DNA from: Gemmatimonadota bacterium
GTDB lineage: Bacteria > Gemmatimonadota > Gemmatimonadetes > Longimicrobiales > Gaopeijiaceae
Direction of reading: 5' to 3'
Assembly (NCBI GenBank): GCA_022560615.1
Contig: JADFSR010000041.1
Location: 1 to 33,439, forward strand
Length of the DNA stretch: 33,439 bases
How positions within the stretch are numbered: position 1 is the first letter of the stretch; the number at the start of each line of letters is the position of its first letter. Of this stretch, positions 27,042-33,439 are shown piece by piece. A program made the position numbers and the translations under genes. A model generated the notes under the pieces. That model saw only the letters and a list, made by a program, of their open reading frames with translations, was not told the origin of the DNA and did not search any database.

Positions 27042-27748
27042 CGAGCGAATCCCGCATCGGGAAGGAGTTCTACGACTCCAGCGACTACTTCGAAGAGGGC
27101 GCGGATCACCTCATCGACACCGAGAGTCGCTTCCAGCGGTACCGCGTGCAGAAGGTCCTCTCGATCCACGACCCGACACCGACCGACCGCGTGGTCGATC
27201 TCGGCTGCGGATGGGGCACTTTCTGCTTCGAGCTCGCCGACCGGGTCGGGGAGGTCGTTGGCGTCGACTTCAGCGAGAAGAGCATCGAGATCTGCAACCG
27301 GCGACTCGAGTCCGACCCGCACGACAAGCTGCGTTTCGTGTGCGCCGACGGGCGCGAAACCGGCCTCGAGGGCGCGGCGTACGACGTGGTCATCGCCGCG
27401 GACCTCTTCGAGCACTTGTATCCGGACGACTCCGAGCGCGTGTCGAAGGAGGCGTATCGGCTTCTCAAGCCTGGCGGCCGCTTCAGCACCTGGACCCCGC
27501 ACCGCGGTCATTTTCTGGAAGCGCTCAAGAACCGCGATATCGTGCTCAAGCGGGACGTGAGCCATGTGGACTACAAGTCGATGGAGCGCATGAGGGCGTT
27601 GCTCACCAACCAGGGCTTCGAGATCGAGCGCGCGTACTACGCGGAATCCCATCTGCCCGGCCTGAACGTCGCCGAACGCCTCCTTCAGAGCTTCGTCCCG
27701 TTTCTGAGGCGCCGCATCGCGGTGCTCGGCCGGAAGCCAGGAGGGTAG
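27038..27748 (+). CDS. Class I SAM-dependent methyltransferase
   Basis: The protein has 236 residues from GTG 27038, which overlaps the previous stop as GTGA; a longer reading from upstream would run deep into the preceding gene. Motif I is VVDLGCGWGTF at 52-62, followed by VVGVDFSEKSIEIC, motif II-like YDVVIAADLFEHLYPDD and LLKPGGRFSTWTP. The central fold is complete. The C-terminus (ESHLPGLNVAERLLQSFVPF) is amphipathic and could touch the membrane. The substrate is unknown; lipid or glycan methylation would suit the context. Confidence 0.9.
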   Translation: MTSESRIGKEFYDSSDYFEEGADHLIDTESRFQRYRVQKVLSIHDPTPTDRVVDLGCGWGTFCFELADRVGEVVGVDFSEKSIEICNRRLESDPHDKLRFVCADGRETGLEGAAYDVVIAADLFEHLYPDDSERVSKEAYRLLKPGGRFSTWTPHRGHFLEALKNRDIVLKRDVSHVDYKSMERMRALLTNQGFEIERAYYAESHLPGLNVAERLLQSFVPFLRRRIAVLGRKPGG

Positions 27749-27751
27749 GGG

Positions 27752-28270
27752 ATGGCGTGGGAGATCGAGCGCCGATTCCTCGTTCGCGTTGCCGACGCGC
27801 TCTGGTACACGCTCGGCGACGGGCACCACTACCGCCAAGGGTACATCCGGAACGGCGAGCCCTCGGTCCGCATCCGGACCGGTGAGCCGAGGGGCGCCGT
27901 CCTCACGTGCAAGATCGGCTCGGGCATCCGTCGAGAGGAGGTGGAGACGATCGTGCCACCCGAGATGGCCGTCCGGCTTCTGGAGGCTGCGGAGGACCGA
28001 ATCGTCGAGAAGATTCGCTGGAAGATCGGCCCCTGGGAGCTCGATCGTTTCCTCGGCGCTCTCGACGGCTTGGCCCTCATGGAGATCGAGCTCGAGGCCG
28101 AGAGCGATCCGTTGCCGGATCCTCCAGACGGAGTCCAGATTCTCCGTGAGGTTACGGACGATAACCGCTTTGTCAGTGGGCACTTAGCGCGCCTCAAACC
28201 TAAGAAGCAGCGCAAGCTCGTCAAGAAAGCCTACAAGGAAGTGAAAGGATGGACAGGACTCAGCGACTAG
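27752..28270 (+). CDS. CYTH-domain protein (triphosphate tunnel family)
   Basis: The protein has 172 residues, ATG at 27752, preceded by AGGAGG about seven bases upstream. It begins with the CYTH signature EIERRFLV at residues 4-11 (ExExR/K), followed by QGYIRNGEPSVRIRTGEPRG and LTCKIGSGIRREEVE, then RWKIGPWELDRFLGALDGL, then LMEIELEAESD and REVTDDNRFVSGHLAR. The alternating acidic and basic strand residues are those of the triphosphate tunnel. Bacterial members hydrolyse inorganic triphosphate or triphosphonucleotides; adenylate cyclase class IV is a rarer alternative. It is the penultimate gene of the long run, overlapping RlpA by 22 bases. Confidence 0.92.
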   Translation: MAWEIERRFLVRVADALWYTLGDGHHYRQGYIRNGEPSVRIRTGEPRGAVLTCKIGSGIRREEVETIVPPEMAVRLLEAAEDRIVEKIRWKIGPWELDRFLGALDGLALMEIELEAESDPLPDPPDGVQILREVTDDNRFVSGHLARLKPKKQRKLVKKAYKEVKGWTGLSD

Positions 28271-28806
28271 TGCTCGCGTCGGCCGTGTTGGCCGCGACCT
28301 CGTGCACCATGATCGGGTCTCCCGAGCTGTCGGGCCCCAGGGTGCGGTCCTCGGATGCGGATGTTGCGGCCCTTGAGGCCATTCCGGACCCGATCCCGAA
28401 GGTGGAGCCGCCCAGCCGGACTGGGAACATGGCCCAATACCTACAGTCGGGCAGTACGTACCTGGTTCTCGATACCTCAGAGGGATACGACGAACGAGGG
28501 GTGGCCTCGTGGTACGGTGAACCGTTCCACGGGCGGCCGACGAGTAGCGGCGAGACGTATGACATGTACGGGATGACGGCGGCGCACCGAACTCTGCCGC
28601 TCCCGAGCTACGTCGAGGTCACCAATCTCGCGAACGGACGAAGCGTGGTTCTGAGGGTGACCGACCGGGGCCCGTTCCACGACCCAGGGCGCCGTATCAT
28701 CGACGTTACCTACACGGCCGCCGTCAAGCTGGGCATGGTGGGCACAGGAACGGCCGCCGTTCGCGTGAGATCCCTGGAGCCGTACCAGACGCGAAGGGCC
28801 AACTAG
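28249..28806 (+). CDS. rlpA: RlpA-family lipoprotein (septal lytic transglycosylase-like)
   Basis: This 185-residue lipoprotein has a signal ending ATSC with Cys19, a low-complexity linker to about residue 75, then a double-psi beta-barrel: GVASWYGEPFHGRPTSSGE, then YDMYGMTAAHRTLPLPSYV, then VTNLANGRSVVLRVTDRGPF. This is the RlpA core, which cuts peptidoglycan strands lacking stem peptides at the septum in some species. There is no C-terminal SPOR domain, so septal targeting by denuded glycan is not evident. ATG at 28249 lies within the end of the CYTH gene, with GTGAAAGG just before it. It is the last gene of the run and is followed by two extra in-frame TAG codons. Confidence 0.92.
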   Translation: MDRTQRLVLASAVLAATSCTMIGSPELSGPRVRSSDADVAALEAIPDPIPKVEPPSRTGNMAQYLQSGSTYLVLDTSEGYDERGVASWYGEPFHGRPTSSGETYDMYGMTAAHRTLPLPSYVEVTNLANGRSVVLRVTDRGPFHDPGRRIIDVTYTAAVKLGMVGTGTAAVRVRSLEPYQTRRAN

Positions 28807-28818
28807 AACTAGAACTAG
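28801..28818 (+). repeat. Three tandem AACTAG hexamers at the rlpA stop
   Basis: AACTAG occurs three times in a row, the first copy being the last codon and stop of rlpA. Because the unit is six bases long, all three TAG codons are in frame, which gives a triple stop. Confidence 0.9.
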
Positions 28819-28868
28819 AGGGGAAGCAGGCGGACCGGGGCCAAGAGCCGGCTCGAAGTCAACCTGTC

Positions 28869-28897
28869 TTGGACGAAGGTAACATAATACATATTAT
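28869..28897 (+). promoter_or_regulatory. Sigma-70-type promoter in an AT-rich island
   Basis: TTGGAC at 28869-28874 and TATTAT at 28892-28897 are separated by exactly 17 bases and match the -35/-10 consensus well. The region around 28880-28910 is markedly AT-rich compared with the rest of the window. ATAATA at 28884-28889 and TATTAT at 28892-28897 form an inverted repeat around CA, so the -10 lies inside a 14-bp dyad that could bind a regulator. It precedes the hydrolase gene by about 100 bases. Confidence 0.6.
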
Positions 28898-28993
28898 ACG
28901 AAGTAAATTGAGGGAGCCTCAGGGTTGCACGTACTCGACATTGACCAGTTTCGACCCATCCCTCACGTTGTCCCGACCCTGAGGAGAACGACC

Positions 28994-29815
28994 ATGAGAA
29001 TGTTGAAGCGAGCCAAAACTGCCGCGACGCTGACGGTGTTCTGCCTGGCTGTCCCGGTCCACGCACAGAGCAGCGCTTCCGTCATCCCGGATGTGGTCTA
29101 CGGCCATAAGGACGGGATGGCTCTGACCTTTGACGTCTTCACGCCGCCTGGCGAGCCCAACGGCGTGGGGATCCTCAACATGGTGAGCGGCGGCTGGGTC
29201 TCGCGGTGGACGCCTCCAGACCAAGCCCGGGCGAGGTTCGAGGCGCTCTTGGACCAGGGGTTTACGGTCTTCGCCGTCCGTCACGGGAGCAGCCCGAGGT
29301 TCAACGTGCCAGAAGCGTACGCCGACGTGCGTCGCGCGGTGCGGTTCGTGCGTCTCCACGCGTCGACCTATGGAATCGACCCGGACCGCCTGGGCGTCTA
29401 CGGAGGCAGTGCCGGCGGCCATCTCTCCCTCATGCTGGGTCTGGCCGCAGACGAAGGTGACCCCAACGCGACCGACGAAGTGCTGCGTGTCAGCAGTCGC
29501 GTCGCAGCGGTCGTCGCATACTACCCCCCTGTGGATCTGCGTCAGCGGGCAAGCCCGAGCAAAAGCTTTCCGGCCACGCTCCCGGAGAGTGGGCTATTCT
29601 TTGCGCGCGGGGTCGTTGTGCCCGGAGCAGCAGACCGCTTCGTCGCGCTCGATTTCGAAGACGCACTCGGCGCTTCGGTGTCGCCGATCTTGCACGTGTC
29701 AGCCGACGATCCGCCGACCTTGTTGGTGCACGGAGACGCCGACGCGCTCGTCGATCTCAACAATAGCGAGCTGATCCACTCGTCCCTGGCCAGCAAGGGC
29801 GTTGATACCTACTAG
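28994..29815 (+). CDS. Secreted alpha/beta hydrolase, truncated at the C-terminus
   Basis: The protein has 273 residues counted from ATG 28994, which follows GAGGAGA. A signal peptide covers about 1-24, ending VHAQ. The hydrolase fold shows the oxyanion region NMVSGGWVSRW, the nucleophile Ser139 in YGGSAGGHLSL and the acid-turn region HGDADALVDLNNS near 246-258. It ends KGVDTY then TAG. Relatives continue from this point with a strand and a catalytic His (usually GxGHxF), so this copy lacks the third member of the triad; no other frame just downstream restores it. It may be a recent pseudogene or a non-catalytic remnant, although the good promoter and ribosome-binding site are intact. An alternative TTG start at 28925 would place the signal peptide internally and is unlikely. 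Confidence 0.75.
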   Translation: MRMLKRAKTAATLTVFCLAVPVHAQSSASVIPDVVYGHKDGMALTFDVFTPPGEPNGVGILNMVSGGWVSRWTPPDQARARFEALLDQGFTVFAVRHGSSPRFNVPEAYADVRRAVRFVRLHASTYGIDPDRLGVYGGSAGGHLSLMLGLAADEGDPNATDEVLRVSSRVAAVVAYYPPVDLRQRASPSKSFPATLPESGLFFARGVVVPGAADRFVALDFEDALGASVSPILHVSADDPPTLLVHGDADALVDLNNSELIHSSLASKGVDTY

Positions 29816-29822
29816 CGTGCGC

Positions 29823-29854
29823 GCGGAGCGCGAGCACGCGGCTGTGCGCTCCGC
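29823..29854 (+). terminator. Nine-bp hairpin between hydrolase and regulator gene
   Basis: GCGGAGCGC at 29823-29831 is the exact reverse complement of GCGCTCCGC at 29846-29854, with a 14-base loop. It follows the hydrolase stop by eight bases and precedes TTATTG. It could end hydrolase transcription or sit in the leader of the regulator mRNA, 20 bases before the GTG start. Confidence 0.45.
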
Positions 29855-29874
29855 TTATTGAGGGAGGTTAGTGA

Positions 29875-31236
29875 GTGAACCGGTCCATCCTCATCGTCGA
29901 CGACGATTCCCGAATTCGCACGTCCCTCGCGGAGGTGCTCGAGGACGGGACCACCAACGTGCGCACCGCCGAGCATGCCGAGGCTGCGCTGTCCCTACTG
30001 GCGGACTCCCCTGCCGACGTCGTGCTGACGGACGTTCGAATGCCGGGAATCGGAGGACTCGAGTTGCTCAACCTGCTCAAGGAACGAAGTCCAGACACCG
30101 CCGTGATCTTGATGACGGCGTACCAAGACTTGCCGACGGTGGCGACGGCGATGCGCGAGGGCGCCGTGGACTTCCTCGTCAAGCCGCTGGACCTGCATCA
30201 GCTGCGCCGCACTCTCGACAATGTTTTCGCGGACCGGCGGATCGATGCCAAGCGTGCTACTTCAACGGAGCAGCCCCCTGCCGATGGCATCTCCCTCATC
30301 GGCCGCGACCCGCAGATGGTAGAGATCTTCAAAGCGATCGGCCAAGTGGCAGGGACACCGACGAACGTGATCATCCGTGGCGAGAGCGGCACGGGCAAGG
30401 AGTTGATCGCGCGCGCGATCCACATGAACTCGGCTAATGCGTCCGCGCCGTTCGTGGCGGTCGATTGCACGGCGCTGCCCGCGACGCTCCTCGAATCGGA
30501 ACTCTTCGGCCACGTGAAGGGCGCGTTTACGGGAGCGACGAGCGATCGGAAGGGGCGCTTCGCCCTGGCCGGCGACGGTACCGTCTTTCTCGATGAGATC
30601 GGGGACACCTCGCCCGAGTTTCAGGGCAAGCTCCTGCGTGTACTTCAAGAGCGGGAATTCTATCCGGTGGGCGCGGAGCGCCCGGAACGCACCAACGCCC
30701 GCGTCATTGCGGCAACGCATCGCAATCTCGAGCACCTCGTGGCGACGGACAAGTTCCGAGAAGATCTCTATTACCGCCTACGCATCGTCGAGATCGTCGT
30801 GCCGCCGCTCCGCGACCGCGGGGAGGACGTGTCGTTGCTCGCTGAGTACCTGATCTCGAAGGCGAGCGACCACCTCGGTCGCAGTCGTCCCTCCCTGTCG
30901 CCAGAGGCAATCCAGCTCCTGCTGGGCCACGCGTGGCCGGGCAACGTGCGAGAGCTGGAAAACTGTCTTACCCGCGCGGTCGTGATGACGACGGGAAGCG
31001 TGATCCGACCGGAACATCTCGGACTGGAGGGTCCCCCCTCGGGACCGGCACGTCTCACGTCCATGGCGCAGGCCGAGCGTACCCACGTGGCGGGAGTCCT
31101 GCACGCCACGGGCGGCCACAAGTCACGGGCCGCCGGGATTCTCGAGATCTCACGCTCGCGACTCGACCGTCTAATCGAAAAGCACGGCTTGGCCGACCTC
31201 ATCGACAAGACACGCCACCAGACCGACGAATCCTGA
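29875..31236 (+). CDS. NtrC-family sigma-54-dependent response regulator
   Basis: This 453-residue transcription activator works with sigma-54. It has a receiver domain at about 4-120 with phospho-acceptor Asp53 (VLTDVRMPG), the acidic pocket at 9-11 (DDD) and Lys103. The AAA+ domain at about 140-380 has Walker A GESGTGKE at 169-176, the sigma-54 contact loop GAFTGA at 216-221, Walker B TVFLDE at 236-241 and LYYRLRIVEI. A Fis-type helix-turn-helix is near 410-440 (HKSRAAGILEISRSRLDRLI). GTG 29875 is preceded by GGGAGGT. The histidine kinase begins three bases after its stop, so they form a two-component pair. Targets are unknown; rpoN in this window provides the sigma partner. Confidence 0.96.
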   Translation: MNRSILIVDDDSRIRTSLAEVLEDGTTNVRTAEHAEAALSLLADSPADVVLTDVRMPGIGGLELLNLLKERSPDTAVILMTAYQDLPTVATAMREGAVDFLVKPLDLHQLRRTLDNVFADRRIDAKRATSTEQPPADGISLIGRDPQMVEIFKAIGQVAGTPTNVIIRGESGTGKELIARAIHMNSANASAPFVAVDCTALPATLLESELFGHVKGAFTGATSDRKGRFALAGDGTVFLDEIGDTSPEFQGKLLRVLQEREFYPVGAERPERTNARVIAATHRNLEHLVATDKFREDLYYRLRIVEIVVPPLRDRGEDVSLLAEYLISKASDHLGRSRPSLSPEAIQLLLGHAWPGNVRELENCLTRAVVMTTGSVIRPEHLGLEGPPSGPARLTSMAQAERTHVAGVLHATGGHKSRAAGILEISRSRLDRLIEKHGLADLIDKTRHQTDES

Positions 31237-31239
31237 ACG

Positions 31240-32889
31240 GTGCGCTGGACGATCTCATTTCGGACCAGGATCCTGCTCGTTGTCGTGGCGGTGGCAGTCG
31301 TACCCCTCGGGCTCATCGGTCTGTGGCTCACCGGAACGGCGAGACGTTCGGGGGAGGAGTTGCTGCTGACGCGGATGAGCGACGTACTCGACGAAACCGC
31401 GACTCAGCTGCGTTCCCATTGGACCCGCAGTCGTTCGCAACTTCTCGACCTCGCCGATCACCCAGTCGTCAGGCGGTCGCTCGAACCCTCTACCTCGAGC
31501 GATGATGGGCCGTCGGCCGAGTTCACACGGCTCGTCGACTCTGTTATCGCAAGCGAGTTTCCGAGTCTGGGGGGCGAACTCATCATCGCCCGGGCCGTGT
31601 CGACCAGCGGAGAAGTACGGTGGACTTTCCCAGCGGGGTTCGATCCGCGCAACCGGAACCGGTCCGGCGTCGCGGTGTCAGCCGCGGTTCACGAATCGGT
31701 GTTCGGGAATAGACTCGGGACCATTGAGGCACGCATCGAGACGAGTGCGCTTTGGGGCGAATTGGGACCGAGCGCCGGAACGGGCATAGTGGTCGGTATG
31801 TTCGACGGCGCCACCGGGGCGTCACTGCTCCCGCTTCTCTTCGATCCCTTGCTGCTTGGCAACAGCGGATTCGTCTGGGGCGGCGAGGACTGGCTCACTC
31901 ACCGAATGCGCCTCGCAAATCCATCCGTCGAATTGGTGGCGGCGGCGCCCCTCACACCATTCGTCGAGCCTTTCCAGGCGGCCGCCAGCCGAGGCGCCGG
32001 CTTGTTGTTGATCGTCGCGGTGGCCGGACTGGCTCTGGCGGCATTGCTGGTCCGTCGTATGACCCAGTCCCTGGAACGGCTGGCCCACGCGGCCGACGCC
32101 GTCTCCCGTGGTGATCTCGAGCAGCAGCTCGCGCACGAACGTGATGACGAAGTCGGGCGTGTCGTGCGGGCTTTCAACACCATGACCGAGAGCCTGAGAC
32201 GCACGCTCAAGAAACTCGCCGACCGAGAAGCGCTGGCGGCCGTGGGTGAGTTCGCCGCGACCCTGGCCCACGAGGTTCGGAATCCCCTGACGGCTATCCG
32301 CATAGATCTGCAGCGTGTCGAGGAGGGGCTTCCCGAGGATTCTCCGCTTCGAGCACCCCAGGGTCGAGCCCTCGAGGAGATCGAGCGCCTCGATGCGACC
32401 GTCGGAGCCGCGCTCGACGTCGCCCGGACGGAGTCGGTCGACACCGCAACCGTAGATGTCCTGGTTTCACTCACGGCAGCCATACACGCCTCGACGCCGG
32501 CATTCGAAGAGCGTGGCGGCGTTTTGCACGAACCCAGTCAGAGCGGGCCGATCCACATCAAAGGAGACCTCGGCGCGCTCGAGCAACTCTTTCTCAACCT
32601 GCTGCTCAACGCTGCCCAGGCGCTCGATTCGGGCGGCGGCGCGCGCGTCACGATCGCGCTCGAGGAAGGCACGGTAGTGGTCACCATTCGGGACGATGGG
32701 CGAGGCATGACACCCGCTCGGCTGGAGCGTGTGTTCGAGCCCCTCTTCACCACTCGTGCCGGGGGCACGGGCCTCGGGCTCACCATCGCACTGCGGATCG
32801 CGTCGGCCCACGGGGGAAGCATCCGGCTGACCAGCGAGCCGGACCGAGGCACCACTGTCGAGGTACGCCTTCCGCTCCTTGCCCTGTAG
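31240..32889 (+). CDS. Sensor histidine kinase paired with the NtrC-type regulator
   Basis: The protein has 549 residues, GTG start at 31240. A first membrane helix lies at about 11-31, a periplasmic sensor region at about 33-250 with no domain I can name, and a second helix at about 252-271. A HAMP linker follows at about 272-325 (LVRRMTQSLERLAHAADAVS and DDEVGRVVRAFNTM). The dimerisation domain holds the phospho-acceptor His344 in LAHEVRNPL, and the ATPase domain has the N box LFLNLLLNAAQAL, G1 DDGRGM, FEPLFTTRAGGTGLGL and G2. The architecture resembles NtrB/ZraS-type kinases that serve NtrC regulators. It is adjacent to the regulator and shares its direction; the signal sensed is unknown. 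Confidence 0.95.
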   Translation: MRWTISFRTRILLVVVAVAVVPLGLIGLWLTGTARRSGEELLLTRMSDVLDETATQLRSHWTRSRSQLLDLADHPVVRRSLEPSTSSDDGPSAEFTRLVDSVIASEFPSLGGELIIARAVSTSGEVRWTFPAGFDPRNRNRSGVAVSAAVHESVFGNRLGTIEARIETSALWGELGPSAGTGIVVGMFDGATGASLLPLLFDPLLLGNSGFVWGGEDWLTHRMRLANPSVELVAAAPLTPFVEPFQAAASRGAGLLLIVAVAGLALAALLVRRMTQSLERLAHAADAVSRGDLEQQLAHERDDEVGRVVRAFNTMTESLRRTLKKLADREALAAVGEFAATLAHEVRNPLTAIRIDLQRVEEGLPEDSPLRAPQGRALEEIERLDATVGAALDVARTESVDTATVDVLVSLTAAIHASTPAFEERGGVLHEPSQSGPIHIKGDLGALEQLFLNLLLNAAQALDSGGGARVTIALEEGTVVVTIRDDGRGMTPARLERVFEPLFTTRAGGTGLGLTIALRIASAHGGSIRLTSEPDRGTTVEVRLPLLAL

Positions 32890-32904
32890 CGGTCAGCGAC
32901 GGGA

Positions 32905-32923
32905 TTGTAGCGAGTCGCTACAA
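32905..32923. repeat. Perfect 19-bp dyad after the kinase gene
   Basis: TTGTAGCGA, a central G, then TCGCTACAA form an uninterrupted inverted repeat 15 bases after the kinase stop and about 130 bases before the next ATG. As RNA it would make a hairpin of about seven pairs, but no T run follows. As DNA it looks like a homodimer operator. Confidence 0.6.
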
Positions 32924-33051
32924 ACTGGCACTAGACCTCGATCGTTCGCGATGCCGTAACCACCCACGGCGGGTGGAGTTGTGAGTTCGAGTCCTCCGCG
33001 GCACACGGCTTGTAAAGGAACGGGCGATACGCCGACATACTGGAGCAAACC

Positions 33052-33439
33052 ATGACCAGAATCACCCCGTACCTCGCCCTCGCCCTCCTCGGATTGACCG
33101 GCTGCAATACGGGCTCTGTGCAGGACGCGTCAGCGCAACAAATTCCCTCGACCCTGAGGAGCGACTCCGACCTGCGACCCGCGGGCGGCCCGCAGCAGGC
33201 GTACGAGCTGCGCCGAGTGTGGAGTGGGTCCTACTTCAATTTCTACTTCAACGAAGCGTCACCGGATGGTCGCTACATCTCGGAGATCAACTATCCAACC
33301 GGCGATCTGGCAGTGAGGGATTTGATGACGGGCGAGTTGGTGCTGGTGACGAACCACGGAGCTGACGGGGATCGCGGGCTCGCCTATGGATCGGTGTTCT
33401 CGCCGGATGGGAAGCGATTGGCGTATCACTGGATAGGGG
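33052..33439 (+). CDS. TolB-like propeller lipoprotein, N-terminal part (runs off window)
   Basis: ATG at 33052 follows CTGGAG with a seven-base spacer, and the frame is open to the window edge (129 codons). The first residues form a lipoprotein signal with lipobox LTGC, Cys18. After a linker come NEASPDGRYISEINYPTGDL, then AVRDLMTGELVLVTN, then VFSPDGKRLAYHW. These are WD40/PD40 blades of the TolB type (SPDGxxxA), so the protein is probably an extracytoplasmic propeller. In related genomes such domains are often fused to kinases or peptidases, which cannot be judged here. Confidence 0.8.
   Translation, partial: MTRITPYLALALLGLTGCNTGSVQDASAQQIPSTLRSDSDLRPAGGPQQAYELRRVWSGSYFNFYFNEASPDGRYISEINYPTGDLAVRDLMTGELVLVTNHGADGDRGLAYGSVFSPDGKRLAYHWIG

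Noticed and set aside
32926-32941. TGGCAC resembling the -24 element of a sigma-54 promoter
   Set aside because: The expected TTGC about five bases later is absent (CTCG is found), so it fails the -12 requirement.
32960-32976. CCACCC/GGGTGG inverted repeat
   Set aside because: Only six pairs with a five-base loop, no T run and no clear functional context beyond the nearby stronger dyad.
32971-33004. GTTCGAGTC near GGGTGGAGTTGTGA looks like a tRNA T-loop and 3' arm
   Set aside because: The flanking bases do not form the five-pair T stem (GTGAG against CCTCC), and no acceptor or anticodon arm can be folded upstream. At most it is a remnant.

Overview
The window is a GC-rich stretch of chromosome from a Gram-negative (diderm, LPS-type) bacterium. 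It encodes Kdo synthesis, Lpt lipopolysaccharide export, several lipoproteins, signal peptidase II and an RlpA protein. The mix of secreted beta-propeller lipoproteins, sigma-54 and an LptC lipoprotein, together with the look of the decayed gene near 2.4-2.9 kb, would fit Gemmatimonadota or a neighbouring phylum. That placement is inference, because no rRNA or marker phylogeny is available here. There are no tRNA, rRNA, CRISPR, phage or IS genes that I can support.

Layout. (1) 1-3.1 kb is a loose, gene-poor region on the minus strand: the start of an NHL-type propeller lipoprotein, a conserved protein often labelled '3-methyladenine DNA glycosylase', a small Arg-Arg repeat protein, and a gene broken by several frameshifts. 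(2) 3.1-9.6 kb holds mixed housekeeping genes: lspA, a CNNM/CBS transporter-like protein, a cysteine-rich zinc-ribbon miniprotein, the NAD-salvage pair pncB-pncA, a YVTN propeller lipoprotein and a membrane protein with two zinc ribbons. (3) trpG/pabA stands alone at 9.7 kb. (4) 10.36-28.8 kb is an unbroken run of 18 plus-strand genes with gaps of 18 nt or less and many 4-nt NTGA stop/start overlaps: kdsB, pyrG, kdsA, kdsC, kdsD, lptC, an OstA/LptA-like gene, lptB, rpoN, a GT2, wecB, a GT4, a YfhO-type membrane protein, an LPG-synthase-like membrane protein, a Dpm1-type GT2, a methyltransferase, a CYTH protein and RlpA. (5) 28.8-33.4 kb has an AT-rich promoter, a truncated alpha/beta hydrolase, an NtrC-type regulator with its histidine kinase, and the start of a TolB-like propeller lipoprotein.

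How the genes work together. The kds genes turn ribulose-5-phosphate into CMP-Kdo, and PyrG supplies CTP for the KdsB step. LptB, LptC and the OstA-like protein belong to the machine that carries finished LPS to the outer membrane. The downstream glycosyltransferases, the UDP-GlcNAc epimerase and the polytopic membrane proteins look like a surface-glycan or lipid-linked-sugar module. rpoN sits in the middle of this operon. An NtrC-family activator that needs sigma-54, and its kinase, lie about 1 kb beyond its end.

The most interesting items are the Arg-Arg repeat protein with a 5/6-residue period, the probable CTG start that completes a ladder of ATGA/GTGA/TTGA/CTGA overlaps, the unusually long OstA-like protein, the hydrolase cut off before its catalytic His, and a perfect 19-bp dyad after the kinase gene.
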